A DNA stretch of 64,000 nucleotides. Source: Pontibacterium sp049603715 (GTDB lineage: Bacteria; Pseudomonadota; Gammaproteobacteria; Pseudomonadales; Balneatricaceae). The notes under the pieces are model-generated. The model did not search any database. It was not told the DNA's origin and saw only the letters and a program-made list of their open reading frames with translations. Every line of letters starts with the position of its first letter. The stretch's first letter is position 1. Shown one piece after another: positions 34,197 to 41,927 of this stretch. A program made the translations under genes and the position numbers. The stretch covers positions 1 through 64,000 of the forward strand of contig JBMYSW010000019.1 of NCBI GenBank assembly GCA_049603715.1. The letters are read 5' to 3'.

Positions 34197-34928
34197 TTAG
34201 TACTCATACCCTTTGAATTTCGCCGTTGGCTCCAGCGTCATATACGCCCGACCATTGTCATTCTCTCGGAATCGGGGCGTTCCTTCTGGCCAAGTCTTGG
34301 TTGCTTTGTTTTTTGGAAAGTCGATTGAGCCCGAACAGACAACACCTTTTGCCGAACTCCATTGGAAAAACTTAAGCTTTTCATCCGGCACCGCCTCAAC
34401 AGGTACATCTAGGCGACTAGCAATATCTTCACGATCACGCTGGTTAGCATGACGCAACACATGCACAAAGGTAGCGTTACCCAATATCGTTTTATCAACC
34501 TCTTGGCCTCGCTGTACCGTTGCCAAAATCGTCGGACCATAGGCGAGGGATTGAGTAATTAAACGCCCCCATGCACCAATGGCCTTTCCGGCATTTGTGT
34601 ACTGCCCGACCTCTTCAACAACAATCGTTGCTTGAGCTGCCATATTAAAAACAAAGGCCACAGCACAGAAGAAATCAAAATCTGCTTTAGAGTTGGCGAT
34701 AAAGTTAACCCTCGCCTTACCCTTTCCCACTTCACGCACACGCTTAATTAGCGCCTCTTTGTTTGTGATACGCTCGAAGCCAAACTGGCTTGCATATTCG
34801 CCTTTAGGGCAAAACACCAAAGCACGTTCAGCATTTTCAACCACCCGTTTTACCAATACAGACTTACCCGAGCGGCTCGCGCCGATCGCAATGCCTAATG
34901 AACCATCTGGCCTAGTTTCCATCTTCAT
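34197..34928 (-). CDS. Packaging ATPase (PM2 P9/A32-like)
   Basis: P-loop ATPase of the FtsK/HerA-related genome-packaging group used by membrane-containing tailless viruses. It is 243 aa. Walker A is GASRSGKS (about 16-23) and Walker B is ATIVVEEVGQY (about 100). Downstream is a polar motif-III-like segment (TILATVQRGQEVDKTIL) and an arginine-rich stretch (HANQRDREDIASRL). Size and motif order fit P9. A Zot-type filamentous-phage protein is the alternative, but no transmembrane helix is present. Start may be ATG 34928 or 34922. It overlaps the upstream gene by 17 nt. Confidence 0.8.
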   Translation of the reverse strand: MKMETRPDGSLGIAIGASRSGKSVLVKRVVENAERALVFCPKGEYASQFGFERITNKEALIKRVREVGKGKARVNFIANSKADFDFFCAVAFVFNMAAQATIVVEEVGQYTNAGKAIGAWGRLITQSLAYGPTILATVQRGQEVDKTILGNATFVHVLRHANQRDREDIASRLDVPVEAVPDEKLKFFQWSSAKGVVCSGSIDFPKNKATKTWPEGTPRFRENDNGRAYMTLEPTAKFKGYEY

Positions 34929-35490
34929 CACCTTTACTTACAGGCACCTGCTTGGGCGCTCGAATTGCTTGAATAATTGCCAGCGTTGCCAAAATAGCCA
35001 TTCCTTCTTCCTGAAAGCGTGCAAACAGCTCCAGCACACCTCCGGTGTAGTACTTACAAATGACCCGTGCCCACCTTCTGGCAAATTCGGTAATCAACTC
35101 GTCATCGACAGGAGCCGACCGAAAAAACAACTTGAACACCGTATAAACGCCACCGCGAATCATAAAGGCGCACATCGCCTCCTCCTCTTCGCTGGTAACG
35201 TCCCGCTGGGCCTTCGCTGCCGACCAGTTCCAAACACCGCCTTTAATCAAACCGCTCGTTTCGGCTTCCGGTTCGGCTTCACCTTCCGGCGCTTCGGAAC
35301 CCTCCCCGATCGGCTCGGCTTGTGCTTCTTCGATTTCACCAAAGAGGGCATCTAGCTCGTCATCGATCGCGCTTTCGGCACTGGGTACCGAATCATCGAA
35401 AACGCGCTTTGGGTCTAGCCCGTGGGTTTTACAAATCGCCAGTACTTCGCGATTAATAGCATCATCCGATAGGTCTACCAAGTTACTCAT
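34912..35490 (-). CDS. Phage protein of unknown function with acidic linker
   Basis: Protein of 192 aa. A helical N-terminal domain (MSNLVDLSDDAINREVLAIC) leads to an acidic Glu/Pro/Ala-rich linker (about 50-80) and a C-terminal helical domain with a hydrophobic segment near the end (GMAILATLAIIQAI). Starts with an ATGA overlap and runs into the ATPase gene. Its position suggests a partner in packaging or replication. Confidence 0.62.
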   Translation of the reverse strand: MSNLVDLSDDAINREVLAICKTHGLDPKRVFDDSVPSAESAIDDELDALFGEIEEAQAEPIGEGSEAPEGEAEPEAETSGLIKGGVWNWSAAKAQRDVTSEEEEAMCAFMIRGGVYTVFKLFFRSAPVDDELITEFARRWARVICKYYTGGVLELFARFQEEGMAILATLAIIQAIRAPKQVPVSKGDEDGN

Positions 35491-35861
35491 TGGCCAGCCT
35501 CCCAAGGTGCATTGGTACCGAACAAGTTCTTAAAAAAGCTTTGTTTTTTAACGGGTTTTTCAGTGGGTACCGTTTCGGGTTTTTCCGTCGGTTTTGGTTT
35601 GGGTACCTCCGGCGGTACCAGAACATCAGTTTCTGGCGTTTTCTCAAAACCTTGGGTACCGACTGGTACACCATCACGCTCATAGCGCTTCACAAAACGG
35701 GCTTGGCCGGAACGAGTTTGGTATTTGAACACACCGCAACCCGTGTCTTTTCCGGCGTCCATATGGCGGCAAACACCATAAAGCTTTTGCCGCTTATCGC
35801 TCATTACGTCCATTTGTCGGCCGCATTCTAGACACGGCAAAAAGCCTAGGTGCTCAGCCAT
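35487..35861 (-). CDS. Phage zinc-ribbon protein
   Basis: Protein of 124 aa. The N-terminal zinc-finger-like pattern has Cys in LPCLECGRQ and GVCRHMDAGKDTGCGVF. The C-terminal part is a Pro/Lys/Glu-rich linker followed by a short tail (KKQSFFKNLFG). Could bind DNA or RNA. PM2's late-transcription regulators include a zinc-finger protein (P14-like), so a regulator role is possible but not shown. It contains a cluster of GGTACC sites. Confidence 0.62.
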   Translation of the reverse strand: MAEHLGFLPCLECGRQMDVMSDKRQKLYGVCRHMDAGKDTGCGVFKYQTRSGQARFVKRYERDGVPVGTQGFEKTPETDVLVPPEVPKPKPTEKPETVPTEKPVKKQSFFKNLFGTNAPWEAGQ

Positions 35862-35863
35862 GG

Positions 35864-36145
35864 CTAACCCTCCAAGAACGAAAATGAATCTTCAAAGGTG
35901 GCGGTACCATCAGCGACCTTTTTAGCGGCTAGCACCATCATTTCGTTGTGGCGAGCCACCTTAAGTAAGGCTTTTTCTAACTCGGTACTCAGCTCAATGG
36001 CCTTCCCGATTTCGCCAATTTTTGACATAGCCGCCATAGGGTTTTGCATAAGCGAAGCGGCATCAATACCCAGCTCGTCACGCTCGCGTTGTAGTTTGCG
36101 AACGGCTTTGGCGTCCGCGACTTGTTGTGCAATGGTTGAAGTCAT
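35864..36145 (-). CDS. Small helical phage protein
   Basis: Protein of 93 aa, almost entirely helical (VADAKAVRKLQRERDELGID, KAIELSTELEKALLKVARHN), likely a coiled-coil. No family recognised. GAGGTG precedes the start, 20 nt after the replication gene. Confidence 0.6.
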   Translation of the reverse strand: MTSTIAQQVADAKAVRKLQRERDELGIDAASLMQNPMAAMSKIGEIGKAIELSTELEKALLKVARHNEMMVLAAKKVADGTATFEDSFSFLEG

Positions 36146-36165
36146 AAATACACCTCGGTTGTGGA

Positions 36166-38247
36166 TTAAGCGGCCATCGACTCATATTCGAGCCAATGGC
36201 CTATGGTGGGCGTCTCCTGTTCTTGGCCCTCAAGCTCCCAGCTTGAATAGACCGAAAGCGGTATGCCTGCCCAACGGCGTACCGCTTTTCGTGCAAATAG
36301 TCGAAATTGAAATTCTGAAAGCCAAAGACCGTCCGGCTTTTTATCGTGCTGCCAAACGTCGTCTTTGTGCTTCTCTGGCAACCAAGGCGCGGCCACGTCT
36401 TGGCCCTTGGCCCATTGCATAAAATCGGCGAACGGCTCAGCGCCTTTGAGTACTAATTGGAATTTGGACGGGATAGCGGGTAACGCCTTAATCTTGTCGC
36501 GAACCTTTGACAGCGCACGGCCAATTTTCAAGCGGTCACGCTTGTGTTTTTCGTCTTTGGGTGTGTTGTCTAAAGCGTCTTTTAGGTTGCGCCGCTGGCG
36601 CAGCTCTGAGGCGTAGGAGTGAGTAAAATACTCTGATACATCTTTAATCAGGTGCCCCATAATAGAAAGTTCATAACGGCCAATACATGCCCATTCAGGC
36701 GCACGGCTCGCTGCTGATATGCCGTATCGGTTGCCACGCACTGGACCTTGGTCTTCATCAGCCGCCTTGCTCAAATACCCGCACGCCTTGGCGATATAGG
36801 CACCCGCTGACGCCGTGTCTTTGATCTTCTCAACGTGGTTAAAGCCATGCCCCCAAAGCTCTTCTAAACGCTTTACCCAGCTTGCAAATCGGCTGTATTT
36901 AACGCGCCAATCGCATAACAAGTGAATATGCGGGTTGCGCTTGCCCTTTTCGTTCAGCGGGTTTTCGACCACCCAGCAGTATTTAACACCTTCACGCACT
37001 AGCGATATTTTTTTATCAGCCAAAAATCCCTTAATGCCTACAACCTTGCTCGGCTTCTCTTCTACTCGCTTACCTTCACGCTCGTAACAGGTAACAACGC
37101 CCCACGGGTAACTTTTAGCGGCAATCCAACCGCGCTTTTTCATCTTCTGCATACCGTCCAAAAAGCGGCTTAGCTCTTTTTGAATGGTTTGGTATGTCAT
37201 ATCGTCGCCCGCCTCGGCATTGGCTGCAGCGTACAAACGCCCATCGATCGCAACGAGTTCACACGCTGGACCATCGAATTTGGCAACGTTAAGCGGCACA
37301 TCATCAACCCAGTGCGTGGTTTTTGGCTTGTACTCCGCAGGTTTAACCAAGCGATTGACCTTGCCCAGTTCAACCTCACAGCAAGGACCATCGGCGACAC
37401 GCTCTTCAACACGACAACGCCCCGCATCATCTAGCGTGAGCGTCATAAACGTGCGGTAACCGCCGTGTTTAAGGTGCATAAAGTGGCACGAATCGGCGAT
37501 ATTTCGCGCCCCGCGCTCGCTCAGGTGATGAGAAATACGGACGCCCTCTTGCATCGGCGGCAAACCAGCTGGCATTTCGGCTTGGGTGCGGATTCGGTAC
37601 TCGCCAGACCATTCACGATGAGAAATAACCGTGAACTTACCGTCACCGCTTTGGCTCTTTGGTGCCACGCGCAACAGCTCGCCCGTGTCAAAATCGACAC
37701 CCGCGAAGCGAGGCGCCTCAATGTCAGCCTTGGTTAGTCGCTTTTTCCATTGCGCGTCGGCCTCTTCTGCCGTTACCGCACCGGATTCAACCAAATAATC
37801 GGCCATTTCGCGCTGGCGCTGGCGCTTTTCATGCTCTGCTTGCTTCTGGGCTTCGGTGGGCAAATGCGCCAAGGCTCGCTTGGCAAAGGCTTTAGCCGTT
37901 TCGGGGTGTAACTGGCGTTCTTGTGCCTCGGAAAGCCCCAAAATATCACCAGAATTTAGCTCTTTTTTTTGTGTCGGACTTTTGCAGCCCTCGACTAGCC
38001 TATTGCGCGTCGCTTCGCTCAGCGCTGGTGCGTGCTGCCGACTCTTTACCGCGCCGGCTAGCTTTAATACCTCCGCATCTAAGGCAGACGATGAAAAACC
38101 AGATACCGCCAAGTTCTCTTGGTTCTTTTTGGCATAAAGGTAATCGTTAACTAATTGGCGGTTTGTTTTAAGGCCAGAAGAAAAAACCCCCTTGCCATCA
38201 TTTGGCAAGAGGGTGAAAGGTGCTTTTTGTGGGTTTAAGTCGATCAT
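36166..38247 (-). CDS. HUH rolling-circle replication initiator (gpA/P12-like)
   Basis: Nicks the phage origin and starts rolling-circle replication. It is 693 aa. Motif I is TFMTLTL (about 285), motif II is the metal-binding HIH in NPHIHLLCDW (His 440 and 442), and motif III is GAYIAKACGYLSK with two tyrosines, Tyr 484 and Tyr 491. Two active tyrosines place it in HUH superfamily I with phiX174 gpA, P2 gpA and PM2 P12. The N-terminal 250 residues are less conserved and helical. Start 38247 overlaps the previous stop (ATGA), so the longer open frame to 38295 is not used. Confidence 0.87.
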   Translation of the reverse strand: MIDLNPQKAPFTLLPNDGKGVFSSGLKTNRQLVNDYLYAKKNQENLAVSGFSSSALDAEVLKLAGAVKSRQHAPALSEATRNRLVEGCKSPTQKKELNSGDILGLSEAQERQLHPETAKAFAKRALAHLPTEAQKQAEHEKRQRQREMADYLVESGAVTAEEADAQWKKRLTKADIEAPRFAGVDFDTGELLRVAPKSQSGDGKFTVISHREWSGEYRIRTQAEMPAGLPPMQEGVRISHHLSERGARNIADSCHFMHLKHGGYRTFMTLTLDDAGRCRVEERVADGPCCEVELGKVNRLVKPAEYKPKTTHWVDDVPLNVAKFDGPACELVAIDGRLYAAANAEAGDDMTYQTIQKELSRFLDGMQKMKKRGWIAAKSYPWGVVTCYEREGKRVEEKPSKVVGIKGFLADKKISLVREGVKYCWVVENPLNEKGKRNPHIHLLCDWRVKYSRFASWVKRLEELWGHGFNHVEKIKDTASAGAYIAKACGYLSKAADEDQGPVRGNRYGISAASRAPEWACIGRYELSIMGHLIKDVSEYFTHSYASELRQRRNLKDALDNTPKDEKHKRDRLKIGRALSKVRDKIKALPAIPSKFQLVLKGAEPFADFMQWAKGQDVAAPWLPEKHKDDVWQHDKKPDGLWLSEFQFRLFARKAVRRWAGIPLSVYSSWELEGQEQETPTIGHWLEYESMAA

Positions 38248-38843
38248 GCCGCAGCTCTCTCCCTTGCTATCAACTCGGCAAGCTCCACTAGCCAAAATGC
38301 CAAGCCCGCCGGTGTGTGTTCCCGCTCAGCTTTGGAAACTTCGGGACGATACCCAAAGTCACCTTTCTTTAGGCGGCTTCCATCCTTTCTTCGCCCTGGA
38401 CACGCGATCACATGCGATGCACGCCCAAGCACCAATGGCATTACTGGCACGTCCGCCGGCTCAATCCCACAGATATATAAATACGTCGCTTTTTCTGCTC
38501 GATGACCAAAGCTGCTTTGATGTATCGGCAACGTCCAACCACCAAACCCATCTCGCTCACCTGGCTCCGGCAAACCCGCCACACCCCACAGCGTTGAACC
38601 CGCTGGATGCTCTAAAACACCCCCGTTTTCACGAACACACTTAACAGCAAACAATGCCAATTCCTTTTCGCCTGGCTCTGGGTTCGCGAGCTTCCGCAAA
38701 CGCCCCCACGCACGACAAGGCGGATGAGCAATCACAACATCACCACCTTTAAAGCTACGCGCGTCGCGATCCTTATCAAAAACATCGCACGCCGGCATCG
38801 ATTTATAAATTGAATCAACACGAGCAAATAATACGGCGGTCAT
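38244..38843 (-). CDS. Phage protein with DNA-methyltransferase-like HPPC motif
   Basis: Protein of 199 aa. Residues IAHPPCRAWGRLRKLA and GGVLEHPAGSTLWG recall motifs IV (PPC) and VI (ENV) of cytosine C5-methyltransferases, but the S-adenosylmethionine motif I is not visible and the protein is too short for a full enzyme. Such proteins are common in phages and unassigned. ATGA overlaps link it to both neighbours just upstream of the replication gene. Confidence 0.62.
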   Translation of the reverse strand: MTAVLFARVDSIYKSMPACDVFDKDRDARSFKGGDVVIAHPPCRAWGRLRKLANPEPGEKELALFAVKCVRENGGVLEHPAGSTLWGVAGLPEPGERDGFGGWTLPIHQSSFGHRAEKATYLYICGIEPADVPVMPLVLGRASHVIACPGRRKDGSRLKKGDFGYRPEVSKAEREHTPAGLAFWLVELAELIARERAAA

Positions 38844-39031
38844 TTCACACCCCGCACTGGGCGCTTAGAATTCAGTAGATCACGACGTGCTTGGCCAATA
38901 TTGCCAGCGTTTAGCATCACAATAGCTTGATCGATAGCGATTTGAAGTTGGTAAGCTCGCGCAGCATGGACGCGAACTTGGTCTTTAAGGTGTTCGATCT
39001 CGTTTTGGCTTAGCGTTTGATTATGATTCAT
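38840..39031 (-). CDS. Small helical early phage protein
   Basis: Protein of 63 aa, mostly helical (EIEHLKDQVRVHAARAYQLQ), basic at the C terminus. Function unknown. It lies 3 nt after the previous stop and overlaps the next start (ATGA). Confidence 0.6.
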   Translation of the reverse strand: MNHNQTLSQNEIEHLKDQVRVHAARAYQLQIAIDQAIVMLNAGNIGQARRDLLNSKRPVRGVK

Positions 39032-39034
39032 TTC

Positions 39035-39247
39035 TCACAACCCCCCTTTCTCATTAATCACGAGGTTATGCTTTTCACAAAAAGCATTGAAAGCGTCTTT
39101 ACTATCAAACCTAACAACAAGCGACCCACCATTTAACGACTCATCTTTCACTTCGAGTATGACTCTGAAGCCACACTTATCGCTTTCCGCTATCATTTCT
39201 AATGAGTCATCGAGATCAATAACTACACGTCCGAAGAAAAAACTCAT
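39035..39247 (-). CDS. Small early phage protein
   Basis: Protein of 70 aa beginning MSFFFGRVVIDLDDSLEM. Alternating beta/alpha pattern, with no recognised family. It overlaps the preceding gene by ATGA. Confidence 0.58.
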   Translation of the reverse strand: MSFFFGRVVIDLDDSLEMIAESDKCGFRVILEVKDESLNGGSLVVRFDSKDAFNAFCEKHNLVINEKGGL

Positions 39248-39534
39248 AACCCCAACTCCCTTTGACCAAATGACAAGAACATTTCACCCGCATCAACAAT
39301 CAAGCGATTAGTCAGAACCTTTTTATAAGCCTCCATTGCGCTAGCCTGTTGCTTTAGCAAATCTTGCATAGCATCTGACTGGCTACTAAAGTCTACGCCA
39401 TCCAAAAACAATTTAAGACGATCCAGCCTTTCACCTAAATCCTTCCACTCAACCAGCATCTTCGAAACACGCTCAAACTTTTCGTATTCTTCAACTGAAA
39501 ATGCACAGATGATATCGTCAACCTCAAAGCTCAT
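39244..39534 (-). CDS. Small helical early phage protein
   Basis: Protein of 96 aa from ATG 39534 (MSFEVDDIICAFSVEEYEKF). Mostly helical and acidic at the N terminus. An in-frame start at 39579 would overlap the upstream gene by 56 nt and is less likely. Confidence 0.58.
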   Translation of the reverse strand: MSFEVDDIICAFSVEEYEKFERVSKMLVEWKDLGERLDRLKLFLDGVDFSSQSDAMQDLLKQQASAMEAYKKVLTNRLIVDAGEMFLSFGQRELGL

Positions 39535-39733
39535 TGCCCAACTCCTTAACCAAACCCGCGCGGAGGAGGGCTGCTTCATCCACCATTGCTAAAAACTGCT
39601 CTTCTAATTCGGCGTAGCTGTGCGGCATGCGTTGTAGGTGTTTACCCAAACGATCTAGGCGGTTTTCGAGCTGCTCAAGCCGCAAAGCCTTGGCAAGCGT
39701 GACTTCGGGGCTGTTCACAATTGATTCAGACAT
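39524..39733 (-). CDS. Small coiled-coil early phage protein
   Basis: Protein of 69 aa with a Leu-rich heptad-like stretch (LRLEQLENRLDRLGKHLQRM). Unknown function. The 3' end overlaps the next gene by 11 nt. Confidence 0.6.
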   Translation of the reverse strand: MSESIVNSPEVTLAKALRLEQLENRLDRLGKHLQRMPHSYAELEEQFLAMVDEAALLRAGLVKELGNEL

Positions 39734-39739
39734 AGCGCT

Positions 39740-39976
39740 TTAACCTTCCTGCTCAAGAGCGTCGCGCATGAGCGCGGCCATGTTTACAAATACGGTGCCG
39801 CCTTTTTTATCGCCTGGGCGATAGGTAGGCAGCTCGCCGCGATCCATCTTTGCCTTAACTGATGAGTAAGTAAGGCCCGATACCCGTGCAAATTCTCGGG
39901 CGGTTACATAAGGCGAAGGGCACATAATTGCGCGCTCAACACCGTAAAACTGCTCTGTAGAAATTGGCTCAGACAT
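39740..39976 (-). CDS. Cox-like regulator/excisionase
   Basis: Protein of 78 aa. The winged-helix core YVTAREFARVSGLTYSSVKA then KMDRGELPTYRPG resembles P2-type Cox proteins and excisionases in layout (EFA..., VK/VRxMIDxGKLP). It is the first gene of the early operon and faces the repressor. It probably represses lysogenic transcription and assists excision. Confidence 0.75.
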   Translation of the reverse strand: MSEPISTEQFYGVERAIMCPSPYVTAREFARVSGLTYSSVKAKMDRGELPTYRPGDKKGGTVFVNMAALMRDALEQEG

Positions 39977-40042
39977 AAAGTTTCCTTGATGCGCTAACTG
40001 GCTAGAGTTATGCTGTTTGGTTGTATAGATAATTTAAATTAT

Positions 40043-40059
40043 GTACCTAATTAGGTGCA
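40043..40059. promoter_or_regulatory. Repressor operator O1
   Basis: GTACCTAATTAGGTGCA with the 12-bp palindrome ACCTAATTAGGT. On the minus strand it lies between TTGTTG and TAATTT, a likely early promoter with a 16-nt spacer. Confidence 0.82.
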
Positions 40060-40075
40060 ACAAGACGGATAATAA

Positions 40076-40092
40076 GTACCTAATTAGGTGCA
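40076..40092. promoter_or_regulatory. Repressor operator O2
   Basis: Exact 17-bp copy of O1, 33 bp away (about three helical turns), ending 9 nt before the repressor start. Suggests cooperative binding and autoregulation. Confidence 0.82.
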
Positions 40093-40101
40093 GTCAACCC
40101 T

Positions 40102-40365
40102 ATGATTGGAAAAAAACTCAGAATAATTCGCAAGAGCGAAGGCCTGACTGGTCAAGAGTTCAGCCAACTAGTTGATATTTCAGCAAATTCACTCAAAAAG
40201 TATGAGACAGGCGTCAGAACACTTTCTGAGCAAAATATATTGAAGGTGACGAATCACCCACGCTTCAAAAAGTATGCGCTGTGGCTGATAACAGACCAAA
40301 CCGCCCCAGAAATTGGGCAGATTTCACCCGAAATAGAAACTGAAGGCAGCCGGGCAGCAGGATAG
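40102..40365 (+). CDS. CI-like phage repressor
   Basis: Protein of 87 aa. The helix-turn-helix region is LRIIRKSEGLTGQEFSQLVD then ISANSLKKYETGVRTL, of the XRE/P2 C type, with a short C-terminal tail and no peptidase domain. It is therefore probably not cleaved in the SOS response. Two identical operators lie directly upstream and it is divergent from the early operon. Confidence 0.85.
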   Translation: MIGKKLRIIRKSEGLTGQEFSQLVDISANSLKKYETGVRTLSEQNILKVTNHPRFKKYALWLITDQTAPEIGQISPEIETEGSRAAG

Positions 40366-40428
40366 AAGACGTAACGGACTAACGGCCACGCCAAAGGGTT
40401 TTACATTAGCTAAGGAGATTATGGAAAG

Positions 40429-40845
40429 ATGGCGAAAAAACTAGCAGCGCTACTGGCGCTCACGCTTGCAAGCAGCGCACACGCGTTTGACTACAAAGCA
40501 GAGATGAAGAAAGACCGTGTCATCATGACCGAAAAGAAGATGCTTTACTCGCAGCTTCAACGCTGTAAAGACAGCAAAAACAGTGTTCAGGTATTGATTA
40601 CATCAGAAGCCCCAAATGACGGCACCATGTCCCGCGATTTCTTTATCGGCTTTACTTCTGCAAGGGAGTTCAAAATCTACGAACTCGTCAAAGATCGTAT
40701 GCGAAGCAGCGTAAAGTGCACCCCCATCAATAACCCGATCGGCGAACCTGATGTTGTTTTCAACCTCTACTTGTCTGCCGAGGGCTACAAAATCTCGGGC
40801 ATGGGTGAAAACCAAACCGTGCTTTGGAGCGATTTAAACGATTGA
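40429..40845 (+). CDS. Secreted protein of unknown function, lysogeny module
   Basis: Protein of 138 aa with a clear Sec signal peptide (MAKKLAALLALTLASSAHA, cleavage before FD). The mature part has two Cys (LQRCKDSKN, VKCTPINNP) that could form a periplasmic disulfide. It is on the lysogenic strand between repressor and integrase, so it is probably expressed in the lysogen, as lysogenic-conversion or superinfection-exclusion genes are. AAGGAG at 40412 precedes it, with a 7-codon ATG ORF (40421) in between that I do not call. No homologue is recognised. Confidence 0.7.
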   Translation: MAKKLAALLALTLASSAHAFDYKAEMKKDRVIMTEKKMLYSQLQRCKDSKNSVQVLITSEAPNDGTMSRDFFIGFTSAREFKIYELVKDRMRSSVKCTPINNPIGEPDVVFNLYLSAEGYKISGMGENQTVLWSDLND

Positions 40846-41816
40846 GTATCAAAAAGACAGACAAGGGGTGGCAAGTAGACTGTCGCCCTAATGGCCGCAA
40901 CGGCAAGCGCGTTCGCAAAAGCTTTACCACCAAAGCCGAGGCCTCGCGCTATGAGTCGTTTATTATGGGCCAAGCGGCACAGGGTAAAGATTGGAACCCC
41001 TCGCAAGACAAGCGAAAACTCTCTGAGCTAATTAATCTCTGGTATCACACACACGGCCAAACACTAAAAGATGGAAAACGCCGCTTCACTGCTCTCTTAC
41101 GGATATCCGAATCACTAGGAGACCCTTCAGGCCAAAACCTAAAAGGCACCGATTACCTTACCTACCGCTCTCATAGACTAAGCGAAGGGTTATCAGGCAA
41201 AACAGCCAACAACGAATTAACCTACCTAAATGCCGTATTTAATGAGCTGGCCCGCAGTAATGCTATCTCGTTTAGCAACCCATTAGCCCATGTGCGCCCT
41301 GTATCCATCAAACAAACAGAACTAACATACCTAACACACGGGCAAATCAATGAATTACTAACAGAGCTGAAGCACGATGACGCAAACCTTATTGCGCGAA
41401 TTTGCCTAAGCACTGGCTGCCGCTGGGGCGAAGCCGAGGGGCTTTATAAACGCCATGTAAGTAATGGCCTTATCACATTTACAGATACAAAAAGCGGCAA
41501 GAACCGATCAGTACCTATTAGCAAGGCCTTAGAGGATGAAATCTTAGCCCGCCCCCACGGTCAACTCTTTGGCTTTAGCTTATCGGCTTTTCGTCGCGCC
41601 CTAGCACGAACCACAATAGAGCTACCCAAAGGTCAAGCAAGCCACGTTTTACGCCACACTTTTGCCAGTCACTTTATGCTGAACGGCGGCAGCATTATCA
41701 CCTTACAAAACATCTTAGGGCACAGTACCATCACAATGACAATGCGCTACGCCCACCTCTCACCTGAACACCTTAAAGATGCACTCACACTTAACCCACT
41801 TGCCGCACTGGTTTAA
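40842..41816 (+). CDS. Phage integrase (tyrosine recombinase)
   Basis: Inserts and excises the phage at ssrA. It is 324 aa. The N-terminal arm-binding domain begins SIKKTDKGWQVDCRPNG. The catalytic residues are Arg 194 (CRWGE), Lys in DTKSGKNRSVPI, His 268 and Arg 271 (HVLRH), His 294 (GHS) and Tyr 303 (MRYAH). The probable start is TTG 40842, overlapping the TGA of the upstream gene (TTGA), with GGAG about 13 nt before. An alternative TTG at 40824 would give an N terminus less like the family. P2/K139-type integrase. Confidence 0.9.
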   Translation: MSIKKTDKGWQVDCRPNGRNGKRVRKSFTTKAEASRYESFIMGQAAQGKDWNPSQDKRKLSELINLWYHTHGQTLKDGKRRFTALLRISESLGDPSGQNLKGTDYLTYRSHRLSEGLSGKTANNELTYLNAVFNELARSNAISFSNPLAHVRPVSIKQTELTYLTHGQINELLTELKHDDANLIARICLSTGCRWGEAEGLYKRHVSNGLITFTDTKSGKNRSVPISKALEDEILARPHGQLFGFSLSAFRRALARTTIELPKGQASHVLRHTFASHFMLNGGSIITLQNILGHSTITMTMRYAHLSPEHLKDALTLNPLAALV

Positions 41817-41820
41817 TATG

Positions 41821-41839
41821 TGTCCACATTATGACCACA
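41821..41839 (+). repeat. Candidate integrase arm site, right
   Basis: TGTCCACATTATGACCACA, one mismatch from 28103-28121 and in the same orientation. It begins 4 nt after the integrase stop and 88 nt before attR. Confidence 0.6.
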
Positions 41840-41927
41840 TAGCGCCCGCAATTGTTTAAATTTTGGCACCAACGCCGCTTTAATCCCTTATATACCGTGG
41901 TATTTTAATTTATAGCCAGCGTCTGAA

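Noticed and set aside
34197..34928. Zot-like protein of a filamentous phage
   Set aside because: No transmembrane helix, and neighbours (HUH Rep of gpA type, capsid candidate, M15 peptidase) do not fit an inovirus.
34693..35355. 220-aa plus-strand frame opposite the ATPase and its upstream gene
   Set aside because: Lies fully antisense to two well-supported, overlapping genes and shows no domain or ribosome site.
40421..40444. 7-codon ORF before the secreted protein
   Set aside because: It has a good ribosome site but ends after seven codons. The same site can serve the ATG at 40429.
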